A program made the translations under genes and the position numbers. The notes beneath the pieces are model-generated. The model made no database searches and was not told the DNA's origin. It saw nothing but the letters and a program-made list of their open reading frames with translations. DNA of 64,000 nt from Mycobacteriaceae bacterium. Lineage in GTDB: Bacteria > Actinomycetota > Actinomycetes > Mycobacteriales > Mycobacteriaceae. Within the stretch, counting starts at the first letter, position 1. The number at the start of each line of letters is the position of its first letter. Positions 1-7,323 of this stretch are shown piece after piece. The stretch lies in assembly GCA_019245755.1 (NCBI GenBank), contig JAFARC010000066.1:1-64000 (forward strand), given 5' to 3'.

Positions 1-150
1 TAAGGAGCTAACGGTTCAGTAGATAGGGATCAGTGACCGAAGTCAGTAAGCTGCGTTAGACGGGCATCACGACTCTGGAGCGACCTCGATGGTGCCGGAC
101 AGTTCACGCTGGATGGGCAGGTCGCCATCGCCACCGACGCCGGGAGCGGC

Positions 151-188
151 AGCAGAAGGCCGCAGGGTTCGAATCCTGCCGGGGTACT
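151..188 (+). other. 3' fragment resembling tRNA-Arg(CCG)
   Basis: The segment reads like the 3' half of an actinobacterial tRNA-Arg(CCG): the 3' side of the anticodon stem, a short variable region, a T arm with a GTTCGAAT core between GCAGG and CCTGC, and a CCGGGG acceptor strand. No matching 5' half (a GTACCCC or CCCCGG acceptor strand, or a D arm) is visible upstream. The T loop seems to carry one extra G. It is therefore probably a duplicated tRNA 3' end, as left at attachment sites of integrative elements, rather than a working tRNA. Bases 1-150 show nothing I recognise. Confidence 0.45.
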
Positions 189-234
189 CCGCAAAAACAT
201 GTCTGACCTGCGCCCGCGCGAATCGACGGACGGG

Positions 235-645
235 TCAGCGGTCCAGAATCTTGCCCCAGCCGTGCCAGCGCTCGACGACCATCGAGGCGCTGACCCGCGG
301 GCTCTCGCGGTCGGGGTAGGGCTTGCCGGTGTAGTGCCGGCTGAGCCGGTCGATCTCGCGGTGGTCCTGGTCGTCGACCAGCTCCAGCACTCGGCCGATG
401 AGCGACACGTGGGTGTACCAGTCGTCCGCGTCGAGCACGGTCATGCTGACCCGGGGATCGCGCCGCAGGTGCTTGAGCCGGGTCCGGGTGTGGTCCAAGT
501 TGAACAGGACGCGGTCGTCGTCCTCGAGGAGGTACCACGTGGCGACGGTGACGGGGTGTCCGTCGGACCGGAGTGTGGCCAGCACCGCGGGGTTGGGCTT
601 GGCCAGCATCTGGCGGACGGGGTCGGGGAGGGGTAGCTCGGGCAT
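235..645 (-). CDS. PPOX-class F420-dependent oxidoreductase (FDOR-B)
   Basis: A 136-residue split-barrel protein of the pyridoxamine 5'-phosphate oxidase-like superfamily, closest in feel to mycobacterial F420-binding FDOR-B proteins such as Rv1155. The N-terminal PNPAVLATLRSDGHPVTVAT strand-turn-strand and the TRTRLKHLRRDPRVSMTVLD segment (about residues 52-73) are the usual cofactor-phosphate signature, with Arg and Lys positioned for the deazaflavin phosphate. These enzymes reduce small substrates with F420H2 in the cytosol; the substrate cannot be told from sequence. The ATG start follows a GAGGAGC Shine-Dalgarno. It is a single gene next to a second deazaflavin-type oxidoreductase on the same strand. 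Confidence 0.88.
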   Translation of the reverse strand: MPELPLPDPVRQMLAKPNPAVLATLRSDGHPVTVATWYLLEDDDRVLFNLDHTRTRLKHLRRDPRVSMTVLDADDWYTHVSLIGRVLELVDDQDHREIDRLSRHYTGKPYPDRESPRVSASMVVERWHGWGKILDR

Positions 646-772
646 GGGTGCTCCTCGTTGCGGTGGGTGGGTGTGCTGCTCGCCGAACCGCTGTCCAGTT
701 TCATCCCGCCTGCGACTGTCCTCCGGGGTTGTCGGGTAAGCGGCTCAGCCACCGCAGCTGGCACGTTATGGG

Positions 773-1297
773 TCATCCTGCCAGCGGTGTCAGCCGCAGT
801 GTCCGGATCGTGCGGGTCCCGTAGGTCCGCTGCGCGTACTTGCCGTAGCCGGAGTAAAGGTCAACGGCGAGCGCGAACAGCCGCTCGCGCTCGGCGTCTT
901 CGGTTTCCCGCGCCAAGAACCGTCCGCCGCGCCGCCCGATGCGCAGTTCGCATTCCGGGTGGGCGACCAAGTTGTGGAACCAGCCAGGGTGGCGGGTGCC
1001 GCCGTAGTTTGACGCGATCAGGATGACGTCGTCACCGTCGGTGAAATATATGACGGGAGTTTCACGCCGCCGGCCGCTGCGTGCGCCGGTCGATGTTAAA
1101 ACGGCCACCGGGAGCACGAAGCTGGTTATGCGCACACCGGTGGCCTTCATGATCGGCACTTCGAGTGGTGCGGCGATCATGCGGTGAATCACCGACCCCG
1201 GCTTTGTGGCTGCGAGCCTGTGCACCCCGCGCTTCCATGCGGCACGGTGGGCGCGCGGATCGACGCGTGGGATTCCGTTGATGGCAACGCCGGACAC
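773..1297 (-). CDS. Ddn-family deazaflavin (F420)-dependent nitroreductase-like protein
   Basis: A protein of about 174 residues from the Ddn/FDOR-A family. The hallmark is the central block LTSTGARSGRRRETPVIYF, then a glycine-rich ASNYGGTRHPGWFHNLVAHP (about residues 94-113), where mycobacterial family members hold F420. The C terminus YAQRTYGTRTIRTLRLTP matches the family's last strand. The frame stays open far upstream, so the start is uncertain: the GTG at 1297 gives the usual length, and internal ATG codons would remove the N-terminal helix thought to contact membrane or substrate. It may act on quinones, nitroaromatics or fatty acids; the substrate is unknown. Confidence 0.8.
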   Translation of the reverse strand: MSGVAINGIPRVDPRAHRAAWKRGVHRLAATKPGSVIHRMIAAPLEVPIMKATGVRITSFVLPVAVLTSTGARSGRRRETPVIYFTDGDDVILIASNYGGTRHPGWFHNLVAHPECELRIGRRGGRFLARETEDAERERLFALAVDLYSGYGKYAQRTYGTRTIRTLRLTPLAG

Positions 1298-1493
1298 GGT
1301 GGCCGATGCTACGCCGCCGCGCTCGACGGGCACGTCGAAATCAATACCGGCGGCCGACGCCGCGCGAAGCTCGCACGACGGCTTCGACTGGAGGACGGCG
1401 GGCCGACGCCTTCGAGCCCGCGGGCCCAGCCAAAGCCGGTGAAGCGCGTCTGGTGCAGCCGATGGTGGATGGTGTCCGACGGTCGGCCGCGGG

Positions 1494-1499
1494 TATAAC
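1494..1499 (+). promoter_or_regulatory. candidate -10 element of the leader ORF/hydrolase transcript
   Basis: TATAAC lies 29 bases before the GTG of the small ORF at 1528 and fits the mycobacterial SigA TANNNT -10 consensus. No TTGACA is present at the expected distance. The 1298-1493 stretch upstream shows nothing else recognisable. Confidence 0.35.
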
Positions 1500-1527
1500 G
1501 GTCCCAACAAGGATCGAAGGAGATCTG

Positions 1528-1599
1528 GTGCGAAAGCTGACCCAGAATGCGGCGTTGATGGGCTTGATCTTCCCCTGCCTGCCGAAGGCGGTGAGGTGA
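1528..1599 (+). CDS. 23-residue leader ORF coupled to the downstream hydrolase
   Basis: A GTG codon sits six bases after a strong AAGGAG Shine-Dalgarno. The 23-residue product starts MRKLTQNAALMGLIFPCLPK and ends AVR. Its TGA (1597-1599) shares the final A with the ATG of the next gene (TGATG), so ribosomes finishing it can restart on the hydrolase. The hydrolase has no Shine-Dalgarno of its own other than sequence inside this ORF. It is either a translational-coupling leader or a genuine micro-protein; no family is recognised. Confidence 0.5.
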   Translation: MRKLTQNAALMGLIFPCLPKAVR

Positions 1600-2459
1600 T
1601 GGCCATCGCAACGCCGGTGCGCCACCCGCGCGGGGACGAGCCGGGTGCACCCGCGCTGCCCCTGTATTTCAGCGACCCGGGCCGCGCAGTCGCCGAATTC
1701 GGGTTGCTGCTGGGGGCGCTGCCGCTGCGGCGGATGCTGCCGCGCGGTGACGGCCACCCCGTGCTGGTGCTGCCCGGCCTGCTGGCCGGCGACGACTCCA
1801 CCTGGGCGCTGCGGCGCATCCTGCGCGACCTCGGTTATCGGGTGCACGGCTGGCGGCTCGGACGCAACTTCGGGCCCACCGCGGCGGCCGTGACCGGCAT
1901 GGCCGAGCGCCTGCAAACCTTGAACAGCCGGTACGGCGCCGCCATCAGCGTGATCGGCTGGAGCCTTGGCGGCATCTACGCCCGCGCGCTGGCCCGCAAC
2001 ACGCCGGATGCCGTCCGCCAGGTCCTCACCATGGGGAGTCCGTTCCGCCTGGCCGACGAGCGCCAGTCGCGGGCCAGCCGTGTCTTCAACCGCTACACCA
2101 ACCTGCACGTCCGGCGCACCAAGCTGCCGGCGGAACTCGACGTCGAAGCCCTGCCGGTGCCGGCTACCTCCATCTACTCGCGATATGACGGCATCGTCGC
2201 CTGGCAGGCCTGCCTGGACCCGCCGTCACCGCGCTCGGAGAATATCGCCGTGATCGGCAGCCACTTCGGCTACGGCCACAACCCGGCGGTGGTCTACGCC
2301 GTGGCCGACCGGCTTGCCCAGCCGCCGGGCACCTGGGCGCCGTTCAGCCCGCCACGCGGACTTCGGCCGCTGTTCCCGCGGCCCGACACGGCGCCCGACC
2401 GGCCCTCGGCGACTCCACCGCCCCGCACGATGAGCGCCGCCGACAACCAGCCGGAGTAG
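1599..2459 (+). CDS. alpha/beta hydrolase (lipase/acyltransferase-like)
   Basis: About 286 residues with an alpha/beta-hydrolase core. VLVLPGLLAGDDS (about residues 54-66) supplies the oxyanion strand, GWSLGG (about 120-125) is the nucleophile elbow with the catalytic Ser, YSRYDGIVAW carries a likely Asp, and GSHFGYGHNP the His. The layout resembles PGAP1/LipA-like lipases that act on lipid esters. No signal peptide is seen. The C terminus after about residue 255 is Pro/Arg-rich and probably disordered. ATG 1599 is preferred because it overlaps the leader ORF stop; an in-frame GTG lies three bases earlier. Substrate unknown. Confidence 0.8.
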   Translation: MAIATPVRHPRGDEPGAPALPLYFSDPGRAVAEFGLLLGALPLRRMLPRGDGHPVLVLPGLLAGDDSTWALRRILRDLGYRVHGWRLGRNFGPTAAAVTGMAERLQTLNSRYGAAISVIGWSLGGIYARALARNTPDAVRQVLTMGSPFRLADERQSRASRVFNRYTNLHVRRTKLPAELDVEALPVPATSIYSRYDGIVAWQACLDPPSPRSENIAVIGSHFGYGHNPAVVYAVADRLAQPPGTWAPFSPPRGLRPLFPRPDTAPDRPSATPPPRTMSAADNQPE

Positions 2460-2567
2460 CACGCGGGCGTAACGCAGCAACCGCCCGTTGTCCGGGCATC
2501 GGCCAGCACCAGCCCCTCCACCGCCACCGTGTGCCAGCGGGTTCGACCGCTACCGTGCGCCGCGGGA

Positions 2568-2909
2568 CTACTGGCTCTGCTGAACGGTGGTGTTGGGCCT
2601 GGGTACCTGGACGTTGCCGGGGCCGTACAAGGCGTTCGACAGACATCCCGGGATGCCGCTGCAATTGGTGAGCGTTTGCTGGCTTGGTGCGCCCGCGGTG
2701 ATCGGCCCGGGTGTGGCGCCAGCGCAATTGGAGGCGACGGGAGCCCCCTCCGACATGACGTTCCAGTTGATGCCGCCGCACTGGTCGGCGAGGGCATGTG
2801 GCGAGGGGATAGATCCGGCCAGCACCAAAGCCGCCGGGGCCGCGGCCAGCGCCACCGAGCAGGCACCGACCAACGCCAGCCGCCGCCCGGGAAGTCGGAA
2901 TGTGGCCAC
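2568..2909 (-). CDS. small secreted Cys-containing protein
   Basis: From the GTG at 2909, preceded by a purine-rich GAGGGGGC, the product is about 113 residues. Residues 1-42 form a Sec signal peptide: RLPGRR, a long Leu/Ala/Val core, and a PHALADQ cleavage region. The mature part (about 70 residues) is rich in Gly, Pro, Asn, Gln and Ser and contains four Cys (CGG, NCAG, NCSG, GCLS), allowing two disulfides, and ends in a Gln/Ser tail. It resembles short exported mycobacterial proteins of unknown function. It lies downstream of the MarR/ABC operon on the same strand, with a 73-base gap, so it may be a separate unit. Confidence 0.7.
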   Translation of the reverse strand: MATFRLPGRRLALVGACSVALAAAPAALVLAGSIPSPHALADQCGGINWNVMSEGAPVASNCAGATPGPITAGAPSQQTLTNCSGIPGCLSNALYGPGNVQVPRPNTTVQQSQ

Positions 2910-2982
2910 GTGCGCCCCCTCGCTAGTGCTCGTTGCTGTCCAAGACAGACATACACCATCATCGTCGCCTGTGCGAGCGCTG

Positions 2983-3804
2983 TTACCGAACCAGTCGCCG
3001 CAGCAGCCCGGAGGCAGCGGTGATGCCGAGGATGGCGGCGACTGCGAGCACGCCCACATCCACCAAGGTGTTGGACGGTATACCGACTAGGAGTGTGCGC
3101 AGCGCGTTGACCTCATAGCTGAGCGGGTTCACCTTGCTCAACCACCGCAGCCACGCTGGCATCACATCGACGGGATACAGCGCGTTCGACGCGAAGAACA
3201 ACGGCATCGTGATGGCTTGGCCGATGCCCATCAGCCGGTCGCGATTTTGCACCAGCCCGGCCAGCGTCATCGACAGGCAGGAGAAGAACGCCGAGCCCAG
3301 CACCACGACGGCCATCGCTGCAAGGATCCGCAGCGGGTTCACGGTCATGTGCACGCCGATGAGATAGGCCAGCGCCAGCACGCCGACGACCTGAGCGACC
3401 GAACGGACCCCCGCTGCGAACGCCTTGCCGGTGATCAGCGCGGACGCCGGCGCCGGCGTGACCATGAGTTTCGCAAGGATACCCGCGTCGCGATCCCAGA
3501 TGATCTGGATGCCATAGAAGATGGAGATGAACAACGCGGACTGCGCGACGATGCCCGGCGCCAGGAACGCCAGATACGGCACCGAACCCGTGTTGATGAC
3601 GTGCAGCCGGCTGAACGTCTGACCGAAGATCAACAGCCACAATGCCGGCTGCACCATGCGGGTGACCAGCTCGGTGCGGTCGTGCCGGAGCTTCTGCATC
3701 TCGACGAGCGAGAAGGTGCCTACCCGCAGCAGCATGGCGCGGACCTTCCGCCACCCGCGCGGTGCCCGGACGATGTCGACGCGGATATCCGGCTCAACTG
3801 ACAC
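2983..3804 (-). CDS. ABC-2 type transporter permease (DrrB-like)
   Basis: An integral membrane permease of about 273 residues from the ABC-2/DrrB family, with six predicted membrane segments and the conserved block LAPGIVAQSALFISIFYGIQ before the first long loop. MPLFFASNALYPVDVMP near residue 200 is the typical ABC-2 signature ahead of the last helices. The GTG at 3804 overlaps the end of the ATPase gene, so translation is likely coupled; an upstream ATG at 3837 lies within the ATPase. With the ATPase it should form a homodimeric-type exporter for drugs or lipids. Confidence 0.85.
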   Translation of the reverse strand: MSVEPDIRVDIVRAPRGWRKVRAMLLRVGTFSLVEMQKLRHDRTELVTRMVQPALWLLIFGQTFSRLHVINTGSVPYLAFLAPGIVAQSALFISIFYGIQIIWDRDAGILAKLMVTPAPASALITGKAFAAGVRSVAQVVGVLALAYLIGVHMTVNPLRILAAMAVVVLGSAFFSCLSMTLAGLVQNRDRLMGIGQAITMPLFFASNALYPVDVMPAWLRWLSKVNPLSYEVNALRTLLVGIPSNTLVDVGVLAVAAILGITAASGLLRRLVR

Positions 3805-4612
3805 GGCGTGCCACCCTTCTGGCCGAACGGGTCTCACGCACTCCCCGCCGCGAGGTGTCCTCGTCCAGATCCGATCCCGCGTAGTGGCGGAACACGTCCT
3901 CCAGCGTCGCTTTTCGTGACACCGTGCGTTTCAGCTCGGCGGGAGTGCCGAGCGCTCGCAGCTTGCCGTGGTGCATCAGCGCGACACGGTCGCACAGCGC
4001 GTCCGCCTCTTCCATGTAGTGGGTGGTGAGCAGCACCGTCATCCCGAACTCCGCCTGCATGCGACGCACCTGCGCCCAGACGCCGTCGCGCGCGATCGGG
4101 TCGAGGCCGACGGTCGGTTCGTCGAGAATCAGCAGCGACGGCCGGTTGACCAGGGCTTGCGCCAGCTCGAGGCGTCGGACCATGCCGCCGGAGTAGGTCG
4201 CGGCCAGCCGGTCGGCGACGTCGATCAGCTGCATCGCGTTGAGCGCTTCGTCGACCCGGTCGACGCGTTCCATCCGCGGCACATCATAGAGCCGGGCGAA
4301 CCACTGCACGTTCTGCCGCCCCGTCAGCGCGGGCTCGATCGAGAGCTGTTGCGGCACATATCCGATGTTGTAACGAATATCCATCGTGTGCCGGCGCGAA
4401 TCCAGACCGAATACCCGAACCTCGCCCTGCTGAACGGGGCTCAGGGTGGTTAGCACCCGGACCACCGTGGTCTTGCCTGCCCCGTTGGGCCCCAACAGTC
4501 CCATCGTCTCCCCGGAGCGGACCTCCAGGGACAGGTCGTCAACGGCGGCGAAGTCTCCGTAGCGGTGGCTCAGATGGCGGCAGTCGATGGCCGGTTCGTT
4601 CGGCATACTCAT
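3794..4612 (-). CDS. ABC exporter ATP-binding protein (DrrA-like)
   Basis: A single nucleotide-binding domain of 272 residues. Walker A is GPNGAGKTT (about 40-48), the Q loop is GYVPQQ, the signature is YSGGMVRRLELA, Walker B is LLILDEPTVGLD, and the switch His is in TTHYMEEAD. The C-terminal RKATLEDVFRHYAG extension is typical of DrrA/antibiotic-export ATPases. It powers the DrrB-like permease encoded next. Its ATG overlaps the MarR stop codon (ATGA), so the three genes form one operon. Confidence 0.92.
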   Translation of the reverse strand: MSMPNEPAIDCRHLSHRYGDFAAVDDLSLEVRSGETMGLLGPNGAGKTTVVRVLTTLSPVQQGEVRVFGLDSRRHTMDIRYNIGYVPQQLSIEPALTGRQNVQWFARLYDVPRMERVDRVDEALNAMQLIDVADRLAATYSGGMVRRLELAQALVNRPSLLILDEPTVGLDPIARDGVWAQVRRMQAEFGMTVLLTTHYMEEADALCDRVALMHHGKLRALGTPAELKRTVSRKATLEDVFRHYAGSDLDEDTSRRGVRETRSARRVARRVS

Positions 4613-5067
4613 GCTTCCCTTTCACGCAGCATGCGGGTCATCTCGGACATGACCTTCAATCCCCCGACGAGCGCATCGACCTGGTGGCCGTCGAGTTCGG
4701 CCAGCACCCCTGCCAGCGCGGCACGCCGTTCGGCGCGGGACGCGTCGGCCAGGCGCTGCGCCGGCTCGGTGAGCCGCAGCCGCCCGACGCGGCGGTCGTC
4801 TTCGTCGACCGCCCGTATCAGCAGGCCGTCGGAAGTCAGCTTGGAGACCAGCGTGGACGCGGTGTTGGCGACCAGCCCGAGCTCGGTGGCGGCTTCCCGC
4901 ACCGAGATACCCGGCCGCCGGCCGACCAAACGCAGCAGTTCGGCCTGTGCCTCCGTTACCCCGGCCGTGTCGAAGCCGCGGCTGGTGCGGCGCAGCTGGC
5001 GCCGGAACCGGCCGACGACACTGAACAGCTCGGTGATCAGCTCGGTGCGGGTCTGCACACCATCCAA
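4609..5067 (-). CDS. MarR-family transcriptional regulator
   Basis: A 152-residue winged-helix regulator. VREAATELGLVANTASTLVSKL (about 56-77) is the helix-turn-helix and VDEDDRRVGRLRLTEPA the wing, followed by dimerisation helices. It is the first gene of a MarR-ATPase-permease operon and overlaps the ATPase start. A palindrome 6-18 bases upstream of its start is a plausible autoregulatory operator. It probably represses the exporter until a ligand binds; the ligand is unknown. Confidence 0.9.
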   Translation of the reverse strand: MDGVQTRTELITELFSVVGRFRRQLRRTSRGFDTAGVTEAQAELLRLVGRRPGISVREAATELGLVANTASTLVSKLTSDGLLIRAVDEDDRRVGRLRLTEPAQRLADASRAERRAALAGVLAELDGHQVDALVGGLKVMSEMTRMLREREA

Positions 5068-5072
5068 GGTAC

Positions 5073-5085
5073 CTCTGTATCAGAG
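5073..5085. promoter_or_regulatory. candidate MarR operator
   Basis: CTCTG-TAT-CAGAG is a perfect inverted repeat with 5-base arms and a 3-base centre. It lies just upstream of the MarR start codon and overlaps a GATACA -10-like hexamer on the minus strand, the position expected for MarR autorepression. The arms are short, so chance occurrence is possible. Confidence 0.4.
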
Positions 5086-5181
5086 CTATTTCACGCAGGG
5101 CCCGTGTCGATGACCCGCCGAAGACCCAGGCCTTCGGCGTCAGCCATCGAGGTCGGCTGCATAGCCGGCATCGTCATCCCT

Positions 5182-6207
5182 TTAGCCGCACGACAGTCCT
5201 TCCATGATCGAGGCCACCGACCCGGTCCTGGCCTTGCGGAAGCCGGTGCCCGCCCAGACGTTGACGGCGTGGGGATCGCCGGCCCGCACCGACGCCGCCC
5301 GCAGCGGGCTGGTGAGATAGTGCACCTGCGGATAGGCCAACGGCGCCTCGGCGTCGTGCTCGTCGATGAACCTGTTCCGCAGACCTCGCGCGTACCGGCC
5401 GGAGAATGCCTTGGTGACAACCGTTTCGGTGAACTGCGGGTCCTGCAGCGCGGCGCGGTGAACCGGGCTGCTGCCCGCCTCGTCGGAAAGCAAAAACGCA
5501 GTCCCCAGCTGCGCGGCGGCCGCACCGGCACGGATCACCCCGTGCACGTCCTCGGCGGTCATCAGCCCGCCGGCCGCGACGACCGGCACCGAGACGACCC
5601 CTAGCACAGTGGGGAGCAATTCCGCCAGCGGCTGCCCGGCCGGCCGCGCCACGGGATCGTACGTTCCGCGATGGCCGCCCGCCGCCGGACCCTGCACCGC
5701 AACCGCGTCGACGCCGCGGCCCACGGCCATCCGCGCTTCCACCGGCGTCGTGACCGTGGCCACGGTCGCGATGCCGGCGCGGCGCAGGCGGGCGCACTCG
5801 TCATTGTCGGGCAGCCCGAACGTGAACGACGCGACCTCGGGCCGCAGGTCGAGCACCACATCCAGCTTCGCCGACCAGCCGTCGTCGTCATACCTCGGCT
5901 CGCCGAGCGCCACGCCATAGTGTTCAGCTTCCGCCGACAGCGCCGAGGCGTAGCTGTGGATCTCTGCGGCTGTGCCGGTCCGACCCTGCGGCACAAAGAG
6001 GTTAACTCCGAGCGGGCCGGAGGTGAGCTTGCGGGCCGCCATGACGCGTTCGGCGAAGGTGTCGGCCGACAGATAGCCGGCGGCGACAAACCCCAGACCG
6101 CCCGCGTTGGTCGCGGCCGCGGCCAGCTCTGGAGTCGACGGTCCGCCTGCCATCGGTGCGGCGATGACCGGTACCGAAAAGTCGGATAGCCGCAAGGCAC
6201 TGGGCAT
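5182..6207 (-). CDS. nitronate monooxygenase (FMN, NMO family)
   Basis: A 341-residue TIM-barrel flavoenzyme. VIAAPMAGGPSTPELAAA starts the barrel, GVNLF lies on strand 3, VQGPAAGGHRGT carries the catalytic His-Arg region of nitronate monooxygenases, and PVVAAGGLMTAEDV and GAAAAQLGTAFL form the FMN phosphate site. It oxidises alkyl nitronates such as propionate-3-nitronate with FMN and oxygen. The start is placed at the ATG five bases after AAGGAG; GTG and ATG codons just before it are too close to that site. The AAGGAG itself overlaps the TAA of the upstream GNAT gene, so the two are co-translated. Confidence 0.88.
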   Translation of the reverse strand: MPSALRLSDFSVPVIAAPMAGGPSTPELAAAATNAGGLGFVAAGYLSADTFAERVMAARKLTSGPLGVNLFVPQGRTGTAAEIHSYASALSAEAEHYGVALGEPRYDDDGWSAKLDVVLDLRPEVASFTFGLPDNDECARLRRAGIATVATVTTPVEARMAVGRGVDAVAVQGPAAGGHRGTYDPVARPAGQPLAELLPTVLGVVSVPVVAAGGLMTAEDVHGVIRAGAAAAQLGTAFLLSDEAGSSPVHRAALQDPQFTETVVTKAFSGRYARGLRNRFIDEHDAEAPLAYPQVHYLTSPLRAASVRAGDPHAVNVWAGTGFRKARTGSVASIMEGLSCG

Positions 6208-6216
6208 CATCACTCC

Positions 6217-6765
6217 TTATCTCATGGCTTTCGCGTACAGCACGACGTCCTGCGGCTCGGGACTCAGGTTCGGAAGCACCACGTAGCGGGTCAACCTGCC
6301 CTCCGGCGACAGCCCGGCACGCTCCAGCAGTCGGGCGGATCTGGTGTTGCAGACATGGCACGCCGCCGAAACCCGGAACAGCGCGGGATCTCGCGCCAGT
6401 GCGTCCAACACGACGCGCACCGCCTCCGACATCAGGCCCTGGCCCCACCACTGCCGGGCCAGGCAGTAGCCCAGCTCGGCGGCGTGCGGTTGGGGCCGCC
6501 GATACCCGAGCTGGCCAACCACGTCGCCGGTGTCGCGGATCGCGATCACCCAGGTGTGGTCGTCGCCGATGTTGAACAGCTCACTGATCACCCGGCGCGT
6601 CTCGCCGACGTCGGAATGCGGTGTCCAGGACAGGTACTGCGTCACCTGCGGGTCGGACGCGACGCGCGCGAACAGGGCGTCGGCGTCGGTCAGGCGGGGC
6701 CTGCGCAGCAGAATGCGCGGTCCGACAAGGACTTCGTCGTCCGGCACCCCTCCATCCTGAGGCAT
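6217..6765 (-). CDS. GNAT acetyltransferase (RimJ/RimL-like)
   Basis: A 182-residue GNAT-fold protein. VLVGPRILLRRPRLTDADAL opens the fold, IAIRDTGDVVGQLGY forms strands 2-4, and ELGYCLARQWWGQGLMSEAV contains the acetyl-CoA pyrophosphate loop (Q/R-x-x-G-x-G/A variant, about residues 116-121). CNTRSARLLERAGLSPEGRL is the RimJ/L C-terminal motif. It transfers an acetyl group to a protein N terminus or small-molecule amine; target unknown. The ATG lacks a clear Shine-Dalgarno, and an in-frame GTG six codons later is possible. It is the first gene of the pair with nitronate monooxygenase. Confidence 0.85.
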   Translation of the reverse strand: MPQDGGVPDDEVLVGPRILLRRPRLTDADALFARVASDPQVTQYLSWTPHSDVGETRRVISELFNIGDDHTWVIAIRDTGDVVGQLGYRRPQPHAAELGYCLARQWWGQGLMSEAVRVVLDALARDPALFRVSAACHVCNTRSARLLERAGLSPEGRLTRYVVLPNLSPEPQDVVLYAKAMR

Positions 6766-6802
6766 TGGCGCGCTCGAAACGAAGGTGGTTGACTGAGATC
6801 AC

Positions 6803-7186
6803 ATGGCCATCGCGTTCAATCACACCATCGTCGCCGCCAGGGACAAGCAGGAGTCGGCGGCCTTCTTCACCGAGTTGTTCGGCCTGCCGGCCGCGAAGCC
6901 GTTCGGGCACTTCCTGGTTGTGGCGCTCGAGCACGGCGTCTCGCTGGACTTTGCCGAGGCCGGAGATGATGTCCGCCCGCAGCACTATGCGTTCCTGGTG
7001 TCCGAGGATGATTTCGACACGATCTACGGGCGGATCACCGACCAGGGTCTCGAGCACTGGGCCGACCCGCGGGGTAGCCGCCCCGGGGAGATCAACCACA
7101 ACGACGGCGGTCGCGGGGTTTACTTCCGCGACCCGGCCGGCCACTACCTGGAGATCATCACCCGGCCGTACGGCTCGGGCAGCTGA
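6803..7186 (+). CDS. VOC-superfamily (glyoxalase/dioxygenase-like) protein
   Basis: 127 residues forming one vicinal-oxygen-chelate module. FNHTIVAARDKQESAAFFTE (first beta-alpha unit with a His metal ligand), QHYAFLV (second metal-side strand) and VYFRDPAGHYLEIITRPYG (C-terminal Glu ligand) are all present, so metal binding is plausible. Such single-domain proteins act as glyoxalase-like lyases, fosfomycin/bleomycin-type resistance proteins or unknown enzymes; the sequence does not decide. The gene is divergent from the GNAT gene with a 37-base gap containing TTGACT. Confidence 0.82.
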   Translation: MAIAFNHTIVAARDKQESAAFFTELFGLPAAKPFGHFLVVALEHGVSLDFAEAGDDVRPQHYAFLVSEDDFDTIYGRITDQGLEHWADPRGSRPGEINHNDGGRGVYFRDPAGHYLEIITRPYGSGS

Positions 7187-7203
7187 TCGACCTACGCTGA
7201 CCG

Positions 7204-7323
7204 ATGTCGACATCCCCGGAACGTGACAAGGTCGGCATCGTGGCCGACTCGCTGGAGCCCGATCTGGTCCGGCCGGACGGCGAACTGGTCGCCAAAGCGA
7301 TGACGACCTACAACATCGGCTAG
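7204..7323 (+). CDS. possible 39-residue ORF
   Basis: An ATG-initiated frame beginning MSTSPERDKVGIVADSLEPD and ending MTTYNIG. About 85% of its codons end in G or C, as in the surrounding genes, and the composition is protein-like. Its stop overlaps the canA stop on the other strand. No Shine-Dalgarno is evident and no family is recognised. It could be a micro-protein or the leftover 5' end of a larger gene cut off at canA. Confidence 0.35.
   Translation: MSTSPERDKVGIVADSLEPDLVRPDGELVAKAMTTYNIG

Noticed and set aside
1..150. Possible 5' half of a tRNA or tmRNA before the T-arm sequence
   Set aside because: No acceptor strand complementary to CCGGGG, no D arm and no anticodon stem could be found.
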